The notes beneath the pieces are model-generated. The model saw only the letters and a list, made by a program, of their open reading frames with translations, did not search any database and was not told the origin of the DNA. A DNA stretch of 7,817 nt. Origin: Prolixibacteraceae bacterium (GTDB taxonomy: Bacteria > Bacteroidota > Bacteroidia > Bacteroidales > Prolixibacteraceae). The translations under genes were made by a program, and so were the position numbers. Positions 1 to 5,658 of the stretch are shown here, in pieces. Every line of letters begins with the position of its first letter. The first letter of the stretch is position 1. The DNA lies in NCBI GenBank assembly GCA_014380255.1, contig JACMKG010000010.1, positions 1-7,817 on the forward strand. The letters are read 5' to 3'.

Positions 1-608
1 CGTTCAGCAAATACCTTGAACAGCAGCAATGCGTGCGCAGGGAGGAATTTACGATCGTAAACCTGGTGGCTGATGCCCAGCACGTGATCTACAAAGATGT
101 CAAAGCCAGCAAGTTGATCTTCTGTGAAGGCCCGGCAGCATCGGGCAATCCTTACTTCAACGACCTGAAATTCAAGCATTCGAAAGGAGAAATCCTGGAG
201 CTGAAGATTCCAAGGATCAAGCTGGAAGAAATCATCAGCAACGACATATTTATCATGCCCCTGGGCCACGATCATTACAAGGTAGGCGCCACCTACACCT
301 GGGACGACCTGAGCTTGGAAACTACCTCCGGGGCGCGTGAAGAACTGCTTGCCAAGCTTGGTAAGAGCATATCGGTACCTATCAAGATAATGGATCAGAA
401 AGCAGGGATACGCCCTACCATGCACGACCGCAGGCCTGTGGCAGGCTTTCACCCCCGGCATCCCGGGATAGGCATCCTGAACGGGCTAGGCTCCAAAGGG
501 GCGCTGCTGGCCCCCTGGTGTGCCCGCCTGATGGCCGAGTATATGTGCGGAATCCTGGATAGCCTGCCTTATCAAATCAGCATTGACCGCTATTTCAAAA
601 ATCAATAA
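1..608 (+). CDS. FAD-dependent oxidoreductase (DAO superfamily), C-terminal part, 5' end outside window
   Basis: This is the C-terminal ~200 residues of an FAD-dependent amine or amino-acid oxidase-like protein. The frame is open to the left edge (it reads FSKYLEQQQCVRREEF from base 3), so the GTG at 33 is probably internal and the N-terminal Rossmann dinucleotide-binding motif lies outside the window. The fragment keeps the DAO C-terminal signature: GIRPTMHDRRPVAGFHP followed by GILNGLGSKGALLAPW, the segment that closes over the FAD isoalloxazine ring in glycine oxidase, DadA and MnmC2-type proteins. The last residues (QISIDRYFKN) match the usual family end, so the stop at 606-608 is the natural terminus. 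The substrate cannot be read from this part. MnmC2-like tRNA-modification oxidases and free amino-acid oxidases are both possible. No terminator is visible after the stop. Family assignment is firm; function is open. Confidence 0.85.
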   Translation, partial: FSKYLEQQQCVRREEFTIVNLVADAQHVIYKDVKASKLIFCEGPAASGNPYFNDLKFKHSKGEILELKIPRIKLEEIISNDIFIMPLGHDHYKVGATYTWDDLSLETTSGAREELLAKLGKSISVPIKIMDQKAGIRPTMHDRRPVAGFHPRHPGIGILNGLGSKGALLAPWCARLMAEYMCGILDSLPYQISIDRYFKNQ

Positions 609-1383
609 GCTGTTTGTTTGAGGACAAGTGCACTTTCTCTGCGAATGGGATAGTGAGTTTCCACCTCCTTTACCCTGAACATAAAGCCATGGAGCAGGAA
701 AGTAGGGATCAAGCAGAAATGTTGAAAAGGCTACGTAACAATAACTAGCCTGGGGCAAGGACTTGAACTGTATTGGATTAAAAACAAAAGTAGTGGATAA
801 TAAGTATGAAGCATGCAAAGGCCTTGGACCTGATTTCCTATTAAATAGATCACCTGCAATTGGTTGAAAGTCTATATTAACTCTATATTAACTCTATATC
901 AGGTCTATAGTTTTGAAAACTTTCCTTAGCCTCTACATAGACTTGATATAGAGTTAATATAGAGTTAGTGGCTATTGAATTCGAATTATGAAATAAGAAC
1001 GGGGTTTTGCTGTTACAATCAACATGTTTTAGATTGAAATACAAATCCAGTAAATTTATGCTAAAGTAGATAAAATCAGCGTAAAATACTATTAAATATA
1101 TAAAATATTATCTAATTTTAAGTTTTTGTTAGAACCATGACATCTGAAAACAAAACTTACCGTATTCTTCGCCTGATACTGTTTGTTTCGAACGCTACGT
1201 AAGGCCTACCAGTCGAAAAAGCAAATCCTGCTTATCAATTATGCCTCGGGCGACAGTGGATTCAGACAATACCTAAAATGCAGAATCCATACATGCAGTA
1301 ACTTATTGTAAGAATGGGCGAATAAAGGAATATAAAAATTGTTAATCGGGTAAAAAAGTATAAATCATCAAAAGAAAAAGACC
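609..1383. other. 775-bp AT-rich spacer with a large palindrome and possible gene debris
   Basis: No intact gene is supported here on either strand. The spacer holds a 31-bp-arm inverted repeat (878-967) and, at 1137-1311, two short overlapping open stretches in different frames that could be remnants of a decayed gene. Bases 1020-1135 are very AT-rich (runs such as TAAATATATAAAATATTA) and could carry promoter elements, but I find no box with convincing spacing to the gene at 1384. No tRNA-like or riboswitch-like fold was recognised. Confidence 0.6.
878..967. repeat. Large inverted repeat, 31-bp arms with internal tandem AACTCTATAT units
   Basis: Bases 878-908 are complementary to 937-967 at 30 of 31 positions; the exception is a G-T pair at 902/943. 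The loop is 28 nt (909-936). Each arm contains two head-to-tail copies of the unit TTAACTCTATAT (reverse complement in the right arm), so the structure is a palindrome built from a short direct repeat. There is no T-tract after it, and it lies 270 bp past the oxidoreductase stop, which makes an ordinary terminator unlikely. The AACTCT motif with ~10-bp spacing recurs as AACTCTGTGT inside the mobile-like element at 4294-4533, suggesting a shared repeat family. Function is unknown; a dispersed intergenic palindrome is the simplest reading. Confidence 0.85.
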
Positions 1384-1977
1384 ATGGCTTATCAATTTAA
1401 AATTCAATTAAAGAACATCACCAAACCACCTGTATGGCGAAGGGTAGTTGTTTCAGAAAAGATCACTTTTCACGATTTGCACGTAGTGATTCAGACCGTT
1501 TTTGGATGGGATGATTACCACCTTTACCAATTCAGCCCTTCAGGCTACGGCTCCAACCCGGTGATAGCCATACCCTCGGAGGGGGATTGGGAAAAACCGG
1601 AAATGAATGCAGCGAAAACCAAGCTTAACAAAGTTTTCACCCGGGAGAAACAGACATTTAATTACATCTATGATTTTGGGGATGACTGGGTGCATCACAT
1701 CACGCTGGAGAAGATACTGCCTGGTGATGTAAAAACACCAGCCTGTGTGGCCGGGAAAGGTGCATGTCCGCCCGAAGATTGCGGGGGACCGTGGGGATAC
1801 GAGGACCTGAAAGCCATACTGGCCGACCCGAACCATGAGGAACACGCGGAAATGAAGGAATGGCTGGGCATGGAGGAAGACGAACAATGGGATGCCGATG
1901 AGTTTGACGTGGAAGAGACAAATGGAGCGCTTCAATACTCTAAACATTCAAGTCCATCAGACCTGGCTGGCCTTTGA
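1384..1977 (+). CDS. Plasmid pRiA4b ORF-3-like family protein
   Basis: A complete 197-residue protein of the pRiA4b ORF-3 family (Pfam PF07929), widespread on plasmids and bacterial chromosomes and of unknown biochemical role. Family marks are in order: PPVWRR at residues 15-20, the FGWDDYHLYQF segment at 40-50, YDFGDDWVH at 96-104, and the cysteine/glycine block from Cys121 through Cys128 and Cys133 to GGPWGYEDL at 134-142. The tail after about residue 155 is rich in Glu and Asp and ends in a short polar stretch. The cysteines could bind a metal, but that is inference. The ATG at 1384 is the natural start because the family motif begins immediately (YQFKIQLK); upstream there is only an A-rich stretch and no strong ribosome site. 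The next gene, same strand, is 216 bp away across repeats, so operon membership is uncertain. Some family members were annotated as passengers of IS1096, but no IS is seen here. Confidence 0.92.
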   Translation: MAYQFKIQLKNITKPPVWRRVVVSEKITFHDLHVVIQTVFGWDDYHLYQFSPSGYGSNPVIAIPSEGDWEKPEMNAAKTKLNKVFTREKQTFNYIYDFGDDWVHHITLEKILPGDVKTPACVAGKGACPPEDCGGPWGYEDLKAILADPNHEEHAEMKEWLGMEEDEQWDADEFDVEETNGALQYSKHSSPSDLAGL

Positions 1978-1984
1978 ATATAAA

Positions 1985-2135
1985 GGGCTGAGGAATTGAA
2001 GGGTTGGATGATGGATTGGAATGAAAGGCTAAATGGTTGGATGGTTTTGAAAAGAGCACCAAATTTTAACTTTTGCCTTAGATAGTTGAATGGTTAATGG
2101 AGAATAATATCCAATATCGAATACGGAATAACCAA
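1985..2135. repeat. Degenerate low-complexity intergenic repeats (GGTTGGATG type and CCAATATCGAAT type)
   Basis: The spacer between the two codirectional genes is filled with degenerate short repeats. GGTTGGATG occurs at 2002-2010 and 2035-2043, with related TGGATTGGAATG (2012-2023) and GTTGAATGGTTAATGG nearby (2086-2100). From 2106 the pattern changes to ATATCCAATATCGAATACGG. From general familiarity these two textures are frequent between genes of environmental Bacteroidota genomes. No coding frame or strong hairpin goes with them. The role is unknown. Confidence 0.5.
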
Positions 2136-2162
2136 AATACGCTATCGCATTCAACCTTTAAA

Positions 2163-2170
2163 TAACTTTG
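2163..2170 (+). promoter_or_regulatory. Candidate Bacteroidota -7 promoter box for the SWIM gene
   Basis: TAACTTTG is an exact match to the TAnnTTTG -7 element used by the Bacteroidota primary sigma factor. It would place transcription start about 2175-2178, leaving a 16-19 nt leader before the ATG at 2194. A -33 TTTG box at the expected distance is not evident, so the call rests on one box only. Confidence 0.45.
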
Positions 2171-2193
2171 AGGACCATAAAATTAAGAAAAGG

Positions 2194-3855
2194 ATGGATC
2201 TGAAAGAATTTAAATCAATGACCGACCCGATGGTTTGGCAGAGGGGAAAGTCGTATTTCGAAAAAGGAGCTGTCAGCGATCTTGAAAATGATGAGAATGG
2301 TCGTTGGGAAGCCATTGTTTCAGGAAACGACGACTATGAAGTATCTGTTGTTATACAGTTTGGCCATGTTCAGCAGTGGGAGTGCGATTGTCCATATGGA
2401 GGCAGCATATGCAAACATGTGGTAGCAACCGTAATGGCCATTCAGGATGGAAAGAAAAACAAGTCGATAGATGATCAGAAAAATGTGTCCAAATCCAAGA
2501 ATTTTACCCAATTGGTTGATTCCGTATCGGCGGATGAATTGCGTCAGTTTGTGAAACAGCATGCCGCCGAAAGTAAGAGCTTCAAGCAAGCATTTCAGGG
2601 ATATTTTGTCGATAAAAATAAATCGGGAGGTAAAAACCCTTACGCCAAGATCCTTGCCCAAACATTGCGTTCGGGTATGGGAGGGCATGGATTTATCGAT
2701 TACTACAATGCTCCGAAAGCGTTTCGCACCGTATTCTCATTGCTGGAGAAGGCCGAAAATTATAAGAGCATTAAGAATTACAATGAAATCTGGCAAATAG
2801 CTTCAGCCATAATCGAACAGGTCAACGAGGTTGCATACAATATGGATGATTCGCATGGCATGGTCGGTGAATCATTTGACAGAGCATTTAACCTGATCTA
2901 TATTTTAACAGAGGCAAGCGATCTTTCCATCTCAATGAAAGAACAAATGCTCGACTGGCAACTAAATGCAATCAAGCAATCTAAATATCATGATTATGCA
3001 GAAGATCTGATCCTGGATTCAATGACCGAATTGGCGGAAGTTACCAATCGAATCAATGAAGTACTGCTTTTATTGGATGCGAAAATTAAAAAAGCGGATG
3101 GGGAATATGAGTTGACCAACCTTCTTGAGAAAAAAGTCCGTTTGCTAAAATCTTCGGGTCGATTGGCTGAATACGACCGTTTAATACAAGGGAATATGGA
3201 ACTTCCCGAATTCAGGAGATTAAAAGTAGAAGAACTGCTCGTACAAAAACAGTGGGATGAAGCCATCGTGCTGATAAAGGAAGGAATAAAGATTGCAGAT
3301 AAGCAGGATCATCCAGGAACAACTATACAATGGGAAGAACAATTACTTACTGTTTATAAAAAATCAGGAAATGCGGATAAGTATTTAGAAATACTTCGTA
3401 AGCTGTTTTCTCAATCAAATCGGCAATACTACCCGTTGCTGAAGAAAACGGTTGGTGAGCAAAAATGGCCTGAAGAGCGTACTCAGATTATTCAAACCCT
3501 TAAGAAGAACCTTCAGGACTGGCATTTTCTATTTGAATTTTATGCTGAAGAAAATATGCTTCCTGAGTTGATGCAGTTAATCGACGAATACCCAAATTTC
3601 ACGTTATTAAAACAATACGAGCCACTTCTTTTGCCTCTTTATTCAGAACAAATCCTGGCCCTTTATAAACACGTCTGCGAACAATATGCCACGCAAGCTA
3701 ATGGCAGGAATAATTATATGGAGCTGGCTTCTATGCTCAAATATGTAAAGAAACTAAATGGTGGATTGTCGGTTGTCAATCAGCTAACAGCAACTTTCAG
3801 GGAGCTTTACAAGCGTCGACCAGCCATGATGGAAGAGCTTAGAGGCGTGGATTAA
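2194..3855 (+). CDS. SWIM zinc-finger domain protein with long alpha-helical C-terminal region
   Basis: A complete 553-residue cytoplasmic protein. Residues 12-27 (MVWQRGKSYFEKGAV) match the usual lead-in of bacterial SWIM proteins. The zinc finger follows at Cys64, Cys66, Cys73 and His75 in the pattern CxCx6CxH, and all four metal ligands are intact. SWIM domains bind DNA or mediate protein contacts, and bacterial ones often accompany SNF2 helicases, but no helicase is visible here. From about residue 100 to the end the sequence is charged, leucine-rich and looks helical, with units around 280-430 that resemble TPR-like solenoid pairs. DDSHGMVGESFDRAF at 218-232 recalls a conserved block I associate with related SWIM-plus-helical proteins. 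No catalytic motif is apparent, so an adaptor or scaffold role is inferred. The start is supported by the promoter box 24 bases upstream and an AAAAGG directly before ATG. The gene converges on the minus-strand gene at 3886 with 30 bp between stops. Confidence 0.9.
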   Translation: MDLKEFKSMTDPMVWQRGKSYFEKGAVSDLENDENGRWEAIVSGNDDYEVSVVIQFGHVQQWECDCPYGGSICKHVVATVMAIQDGKKNKSIDDQKNVSKSKNFTQLVDSVSADELRQFVKQHAAESKSFKQAFQGYFVDKNKSGGKNPYAKILAQTLRSGMGGHGFIDYYNAPKAFRTVFSLLEKAENYKSIKNYNEIWQIASAIIEQVNEVAYNMDDSHGMVGESFDRAFNLIYILTEASDLSISMKEQMLDWQLNAIKQSKYHDYAEDLILDSMTELAEVTNRINEVLLLLDAKIKKADGEYELTNLLEKKVRLLKSSGRLAEYDRLIQGNMELPEFRRLKVEELLVQKQWDEAIVLIKEGIKIADKQDHPGTTIQWEEQLLTVYKKSGNADKYLEILRKLFSQSNRQYYPLLKKTVGEQKWPEERTQIIQTLKKNLQDWHFLFEFYAEENMLPELMQLIDEYPNFTLLKQYEPLLLPLYSEQILALYKHVCEQYATQANGRNNYMELASMLKYVKKLNGGLSVVNQLTATFRELYKRRPAMMEELRGVD

Positions 3856-3867
3856 GCTACTAAAGCT

Positions 3868-3907
3868 CGCATGGGTGAACCTCTCTTACAAATACTTCAC
3901 CCATGCG
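3868..3907. terminator. Inverted repeat between convergent genes, possible bidirectional terminator
   Basis: CGCATGGGTGAA (3868-3879) is perfectly complementary to TTCACCCATGCG (3896-3907) with a 16-nt loop; GCTAC/GTAGC at 3856-3860 and 3907-3911 could extend it past a bulge. It starts 12 bases after the SWIM stop and its right arm encodes the last residues (AWVK) of the opposing gene. Neither side has a T-tract immediately next to the stem (TTTCC then TTGTTTTT occurs at 3912-3926), so intrinsic termination is plausible but not classical. Confidence 0.45.
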
Positions 3908-4179
3908 TAGCGTTTCCTTGTTTTTAAGTAATGGAGGTTGCGTTCCTGAAGGTATGCTTCCCTTTCAAAGGAAATGGTACGGTAGCCTTTAAACATCCAT
4001 TCAATGATATACCACAGGTAAAAGGGGATGATCAGCATCTCTTTCTGTTGCTCCCAGTGGATCTTCTCATGGTTAATTAAAGTCACGTCTGTGAGCCTGT
4101 CAGGCTTGATGAAAACTCCGAGGGGCGAGAGCGTGATGCCTGAAAACTTGCCCAGGTATTTAAATGCATAGATTCTCAT
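3886..4179 (-). CDS. Small conserved membrane-associated protein with HExxH motif
   Basis: A complete 97-residue protein. The centre carries LINHEKIHWEQQKE: His37, Glu38 and His41 form an HExxH zinc-metallopeptidase-type signature, and Glu74 within FEREAY at 71-76 is placed to be a third metal ligand, as in the Glu-zincin arrangement. Between them, residues 49-63 (LIIPFYLWYIIEWMF) form one hydrophobic segment, probably membrane-inserted or buried. The N-terminus (KFSGITLSPLGVFIKP) has no signal peptide. I recall similar 100-130-residue uncharacterised proteins with an NHExIHxxQQ motif from Bacteroidota. It is very short for an active protease, so it may be a minimal peptidase-like domain or a non-catalytic relative. 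The ATG at 4179 is preceded by GAAGGGG, 1 base away, too close for a standard ribosome site. It is transcribed alone, convergent with the SWIM gene. Confidence 0.85.
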   Translation of the reverse strand: MRIYAFKYLGKFSGITLSPLGVFIKPDRLTDVTLINHEKIHWEQQKEMLIIPFYLWYIIEWMFKGYRTISFEREAYLQERNLHYLKTRKRYAWVKYL

Positions 4180-4282
4180 GCCCCTTCTCTATCTAAATTA
4201 ATGCCAGACTTTGCCTTTGACACATTCCTTTAGGAATGAAATATAGGGTAGAAAAACAGAATCAAGGAAAAATGTTCCATCC

Positions 4283-4293
4283 CCATGGGAACG
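4283..4293. repeat. Left copy of 11-bp direct repeat (putative target-site duplication)
   Basis: CCATGGGAACG here is identical to 4534-4544. The identity stops exactly at the outer ends of the terminal inverted repeats of the element between them, as expected for a target-site duplication made at insertion. Confidence 0.75.
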
Positions 4294-4533
4294 CATAGGC
4301 GTTAACCTCGTCTTATTGCATGCTGTTAATCAATTGATTACCAAAACTATTTAGCCATCCACTATTATTGATATTCAATTTGGTTACACAGAGTTTCACA
4401 GAGGCTAGCTATACAATAGTTGAACTCTGTGTAACTCTGTGTCAAACTCCGTTTAACTCTGTGTAACTTTAACATCGAATTACTAAAGTTAAAGAACCTT
4501 ACAAACTTAAATCATACGAAGTTAACGCCTATG
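4294..4533. mobile_element. MITE-like non-autonomous element, 240 bp, 13-bp perfect TIRs
   Basis: The left end CATAGGCGTTAAC (4294-4306) is the exact reverse complement of the right end (4521-4533). Beyond the perfect part, the next ~11 bases inward are still similar between the ends (CTCGTCTTATT versus TTCGTATGATT). Both sides are bordered by the same 11 bp (4283-4293 and 4534-4544). No reading frame inside could encode a transposase, so mobilisation would need an enzyme in trans. An 11-bp duplication with CAT-beginning ends that continue into a TTAACTT-type stretch recalls the IS4 family (IS231 subgroup, duplications of 10-12 bp); this family link is from memory and inference. The interior holds an inverted repeat and tandem AACTCTGTGT units. 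Confidence 0.75.
4383..4467. repeat. Hairpin of tandem 10-bp AACTCTGTGT units inside the MITE-like element
   Basis: The left arm 4386-4403 is complementary to 4425-4442 at 17 of 18 positions with a 21-nt loop. The right side has four 10-bp units in a row or nearly so: AACTCTGTGT at 4423 and 4433, AACTCCGTTT at 4445, AACTCTGTGT at 4455, then AAC. The same left arm (4383-4403) can also pair with 4447-4467 at 18 of 21 positions, so two alternative hairpins are possible. The unit resembles AACTCTATAT in the palindrome at 878-967. Confidence 0.8.
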
Positions 4534-4544
4534 CCATGGGAACG
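4534..4544. repeat. Right copy of 11-bp direct repeat (putative target-site duplication)
   Basis: CCATGGGAACG is identical to 4283-4293. The bases next to the two copies differ (C before the left copy versus G before the right; C after the left versus G after the right), so the repeat is exactly 11 bp. Confidence 0.75.
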
Positions 4545-4784
4545 GGATTGGTTACATATATTTCTTGCTTCTACCCATATCCGATGCTTAAAGGCACAGG
4601 AGGTAAGTATGACATTTGTTTCAATTCAATATTTTAATCTATTTAAGCCAAAAAGTTTCATCCCGTGAGAGCAGTCATCATTTAATGACATTGCCCAATG
4701 GACATGGCTCAGGAAATATGTCCTCCATATACCCGGATTAGGTTCAACTTCCACAACATTTCGGGGATTTTTTCCCCAAATAAC

Positions 4785-4799
4785 GTGTAGATTCTACAC
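4785..4799. promoter_or_regulatory. Perfect dyad GTGTAG-ATT-CTACAC, operator-like
   Basis: Six-base arms around a three-base spacer form a 15-bp palindrome about 175 bp ahead of the secreted protein gene. Size and symmetry fit a site for a dimeric regulator, but it has no second copy in the window and its position is far from the candidate promoter. It may be chance. Confidence 0.25.
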
Positions 4800-4910
4800 A
4801 TATGATGAGTACTTTTTAATTGTGGCACACCAGCAAAAGAACTCATATAACACTGATACATTAGCACTTAACACCTACACTATGCTTATCTGTGTTTTTA
4901 TGGCACGGTT

Positions 4911-4940
4911 TTGACACTATGCCAATCAACAAACAATAAT
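4911..4940 (+). promoter_or_regulatory. Candidate promoter for the PepSY-like secreted protein gene
   Basis: TTGACA (4911-4916) and AATAAT (4935-4940) are spaced by 18 bp; the former also contains the TTTTG that would serve as a Bacteroidota -33 element. The implied transcription start near 4947 gives a leader of about 27 nt. The -7 consensus TAnnTTTG is not matched, so the call is tentative. TGGCACG at 4901-4907 directly upstream resembles a sigma-54 -24 box, but the -12 box does not fit. Confidence 0.3.
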
Positions 4941-4973
4941 TGAAATTCATTTCTCATACATAAAAACAGAAAC

Positions 4974-5459
4974 ATGAAAAAGGTAATTATTTTAACAGCA
5001 GCCGTAGCGGCATTTAGTTTTGTCACTCCACAGGTATCCAACGCAATGAAATTCCAAACTCCTATTGCAGTGGTTGGAGAAGACGACGACAAATACAAAG
5101 AAATTAAAGCAGAAGAACTTCCTGAAGCAGTTACTAAATCAGTTTCTACCGCTTATACCGGGTATAAAATTGACAAAGCATACCGTGGAGAGGATGATTC
5201 TTACAAAGTAAAAGTAGCAATGGGTGATCTTAAATATTCACTTTTCTATGATGAAAAAGGTGAATTAATCAAAGTGGAAGATCCAAGCGCTAAGACCAGT
5301 GAAGATGTATTAAATAAGAGTGGAATGGATACTACCAAATTGGATAAGACTTGGGATAACACCAAGAGTACTGTAGAACCATTAAACAGAGGTACAAGTT
5401 CAGTACCATCTACCACTGAGGAAAAAAGCAACCAGGGAACTGGAACAGAAACACGCTAA
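4974..5459 (+). CDS. Small secreted PepSY-like domain protein
   Basis: A complete 161-residue protein with a clear Sec signal peptide: MKK, a hydrophobic core to about residue 18, and a probable cleavage after Ala24 (VSNA). The mature part begins with an acidic patch (GEDDDK, 35-40) and then one PepSY-like unit at about 44-103. This unit has the typical layout of a helix (ELPEAVTKSVSTAY, 48-61), two strands with YKIDKAY and SYKVKVAMG, and a last strand pair SLFYDEKGELIKVED (89-103). The family (PepSY_like/DUF2874 type) consists of small periplasmic or exported proteins of Bacteroidota without known catalytic activity. The C-terminal ~55 residues are low-complexity, rich in Ser, Thr, Asn, Gln and Glu, and probably disordered. 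No lipobox cysteine is present. It is transcribed alone: a strong terminator follows, and the response regulator beyond it has its own start. The start choice is supported by the signal peptide. Confidence 0.85.
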   Translation: MKKVIILTAAVAAFSFVTPQVSNAMKFQTPIAVVGEDDDKYKEIKAEELPEAVTKSVSTAYTGYKIDKAYRGEDDSYKVKVAMGDLKYSLFYDEKGELIKVEDPSAKTSEDVLNKSGMDTTKLDKTWDNTKSTVEPLNRGTSSVPSTTEEKSNQGTGTETR

Positions 5460-5540
5460 GCGCCTTTAATATCACTATATGCTACACTTAAGCGTATTTT
5501 ATTCAACAATTGGATAGAATAAACAATTGGTGTATCACAG

Positions 5541-5578
5541 CCTCTGCCAAAATAATTTTTTGGCAGAGGTTTTTTTTT
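5541..5578 (+). terminator. Strong intrinsic terminator after the PepSY-like gene
   Basis: CCTCTGCCAAAA (5541-5552) pairs perfectly with TTTTGGCAGAGG (5558-5569) around the loop TAATT, giving a 12-bp stem followed directly by nine T residues (5570-5578). It lies 82 bp after the stop and separates the secreted protein gene from the response regulator gene. Confidence 0.95.
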
Positions 5579-5658
5579 GTAAACAATTTCAGATAAATAG
5601 ACTTATAATAATAGTTAATAGATGACGTTATAGGAAGGACGGAACTAACTATTAAACG

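Larger units (their letters stand above)
4180..4973. other. 794-bp spacer between divergently transcribed genes, holding a MITE-like insertion and small dyads
   Basis: No intact conventional gene is supported. From left to right it contains a small hairpin CATTCC/GGAATG (4223-4238) upstream of the HExxH gene, the 240-bp element with its target duplication (4283-4544), a 19-codon reading frame preceded by AGGAGG (4609-4668), a GGGGA/TCCCC hairpin (4763-4777), a GTGTAG/CTACAC dyad (4785-4799), and a candidate promoter for the secreted protein gene (4911-4940). The two flanking genes diverge, so both promoters should lie here. Confidence 0.6.

Noticed and set aside
486..818. 110-codon minus-strand reading frame over the end of the oxidoreductase gene
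   Set aside because: It overlaps a well-supported gene, shows no recognisable family and has the composition of an antisense shadow.
1540..1947. 135-codon minus-strand reading frame inside the pRiA4b ORF-3-like gene
   Set aside because: It lies fully within a gene with clear family motifs on the plus strand and has no motifs of its own.
1970..1988. CCTTT-AAAGG dyad at the end of the pRiA4b ORF-3-like gene as terminator
   Set aside because: The stem is five pairs, AT-rich and without a T-tract.
4700..4777. Minus-strand resemblance to the 3' half of a TPP riboswitch (GAACCTAATCCGGGTATAT)
   Set aside because: The CUGAGA element and the GCGNAGGGA-type closing segment are missing, and no thiamine gene lies downstream on that strand. 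Best seen as chance similarity.
4763..4777. GGGGA-TTTTT-TCCCC hairpin as an intrinsic terminator
   Set aside because: The stem is only 5 bp and is followed by AAATAA on the plus strand; the minus strand has CGAAAT after it. No T-tract on either side and no gene end nearby.
4901..4915. Sigma-54 promoter ahead of the secreted protein gene
   Set aside because: The -24 box matches but the invariant GC at the -12 position is AC at the required spacing, and the TTG present is one base too close.
5576..5609. Promoter for the response regulator from TTTG (5576) with TAGACTTA (5598) or TATAAT (5604)
   Set aside because: Spacing or box match is poor for both the Bacteroidota and the classical consensus, and the TTTG belongs to the terminator T-tract.
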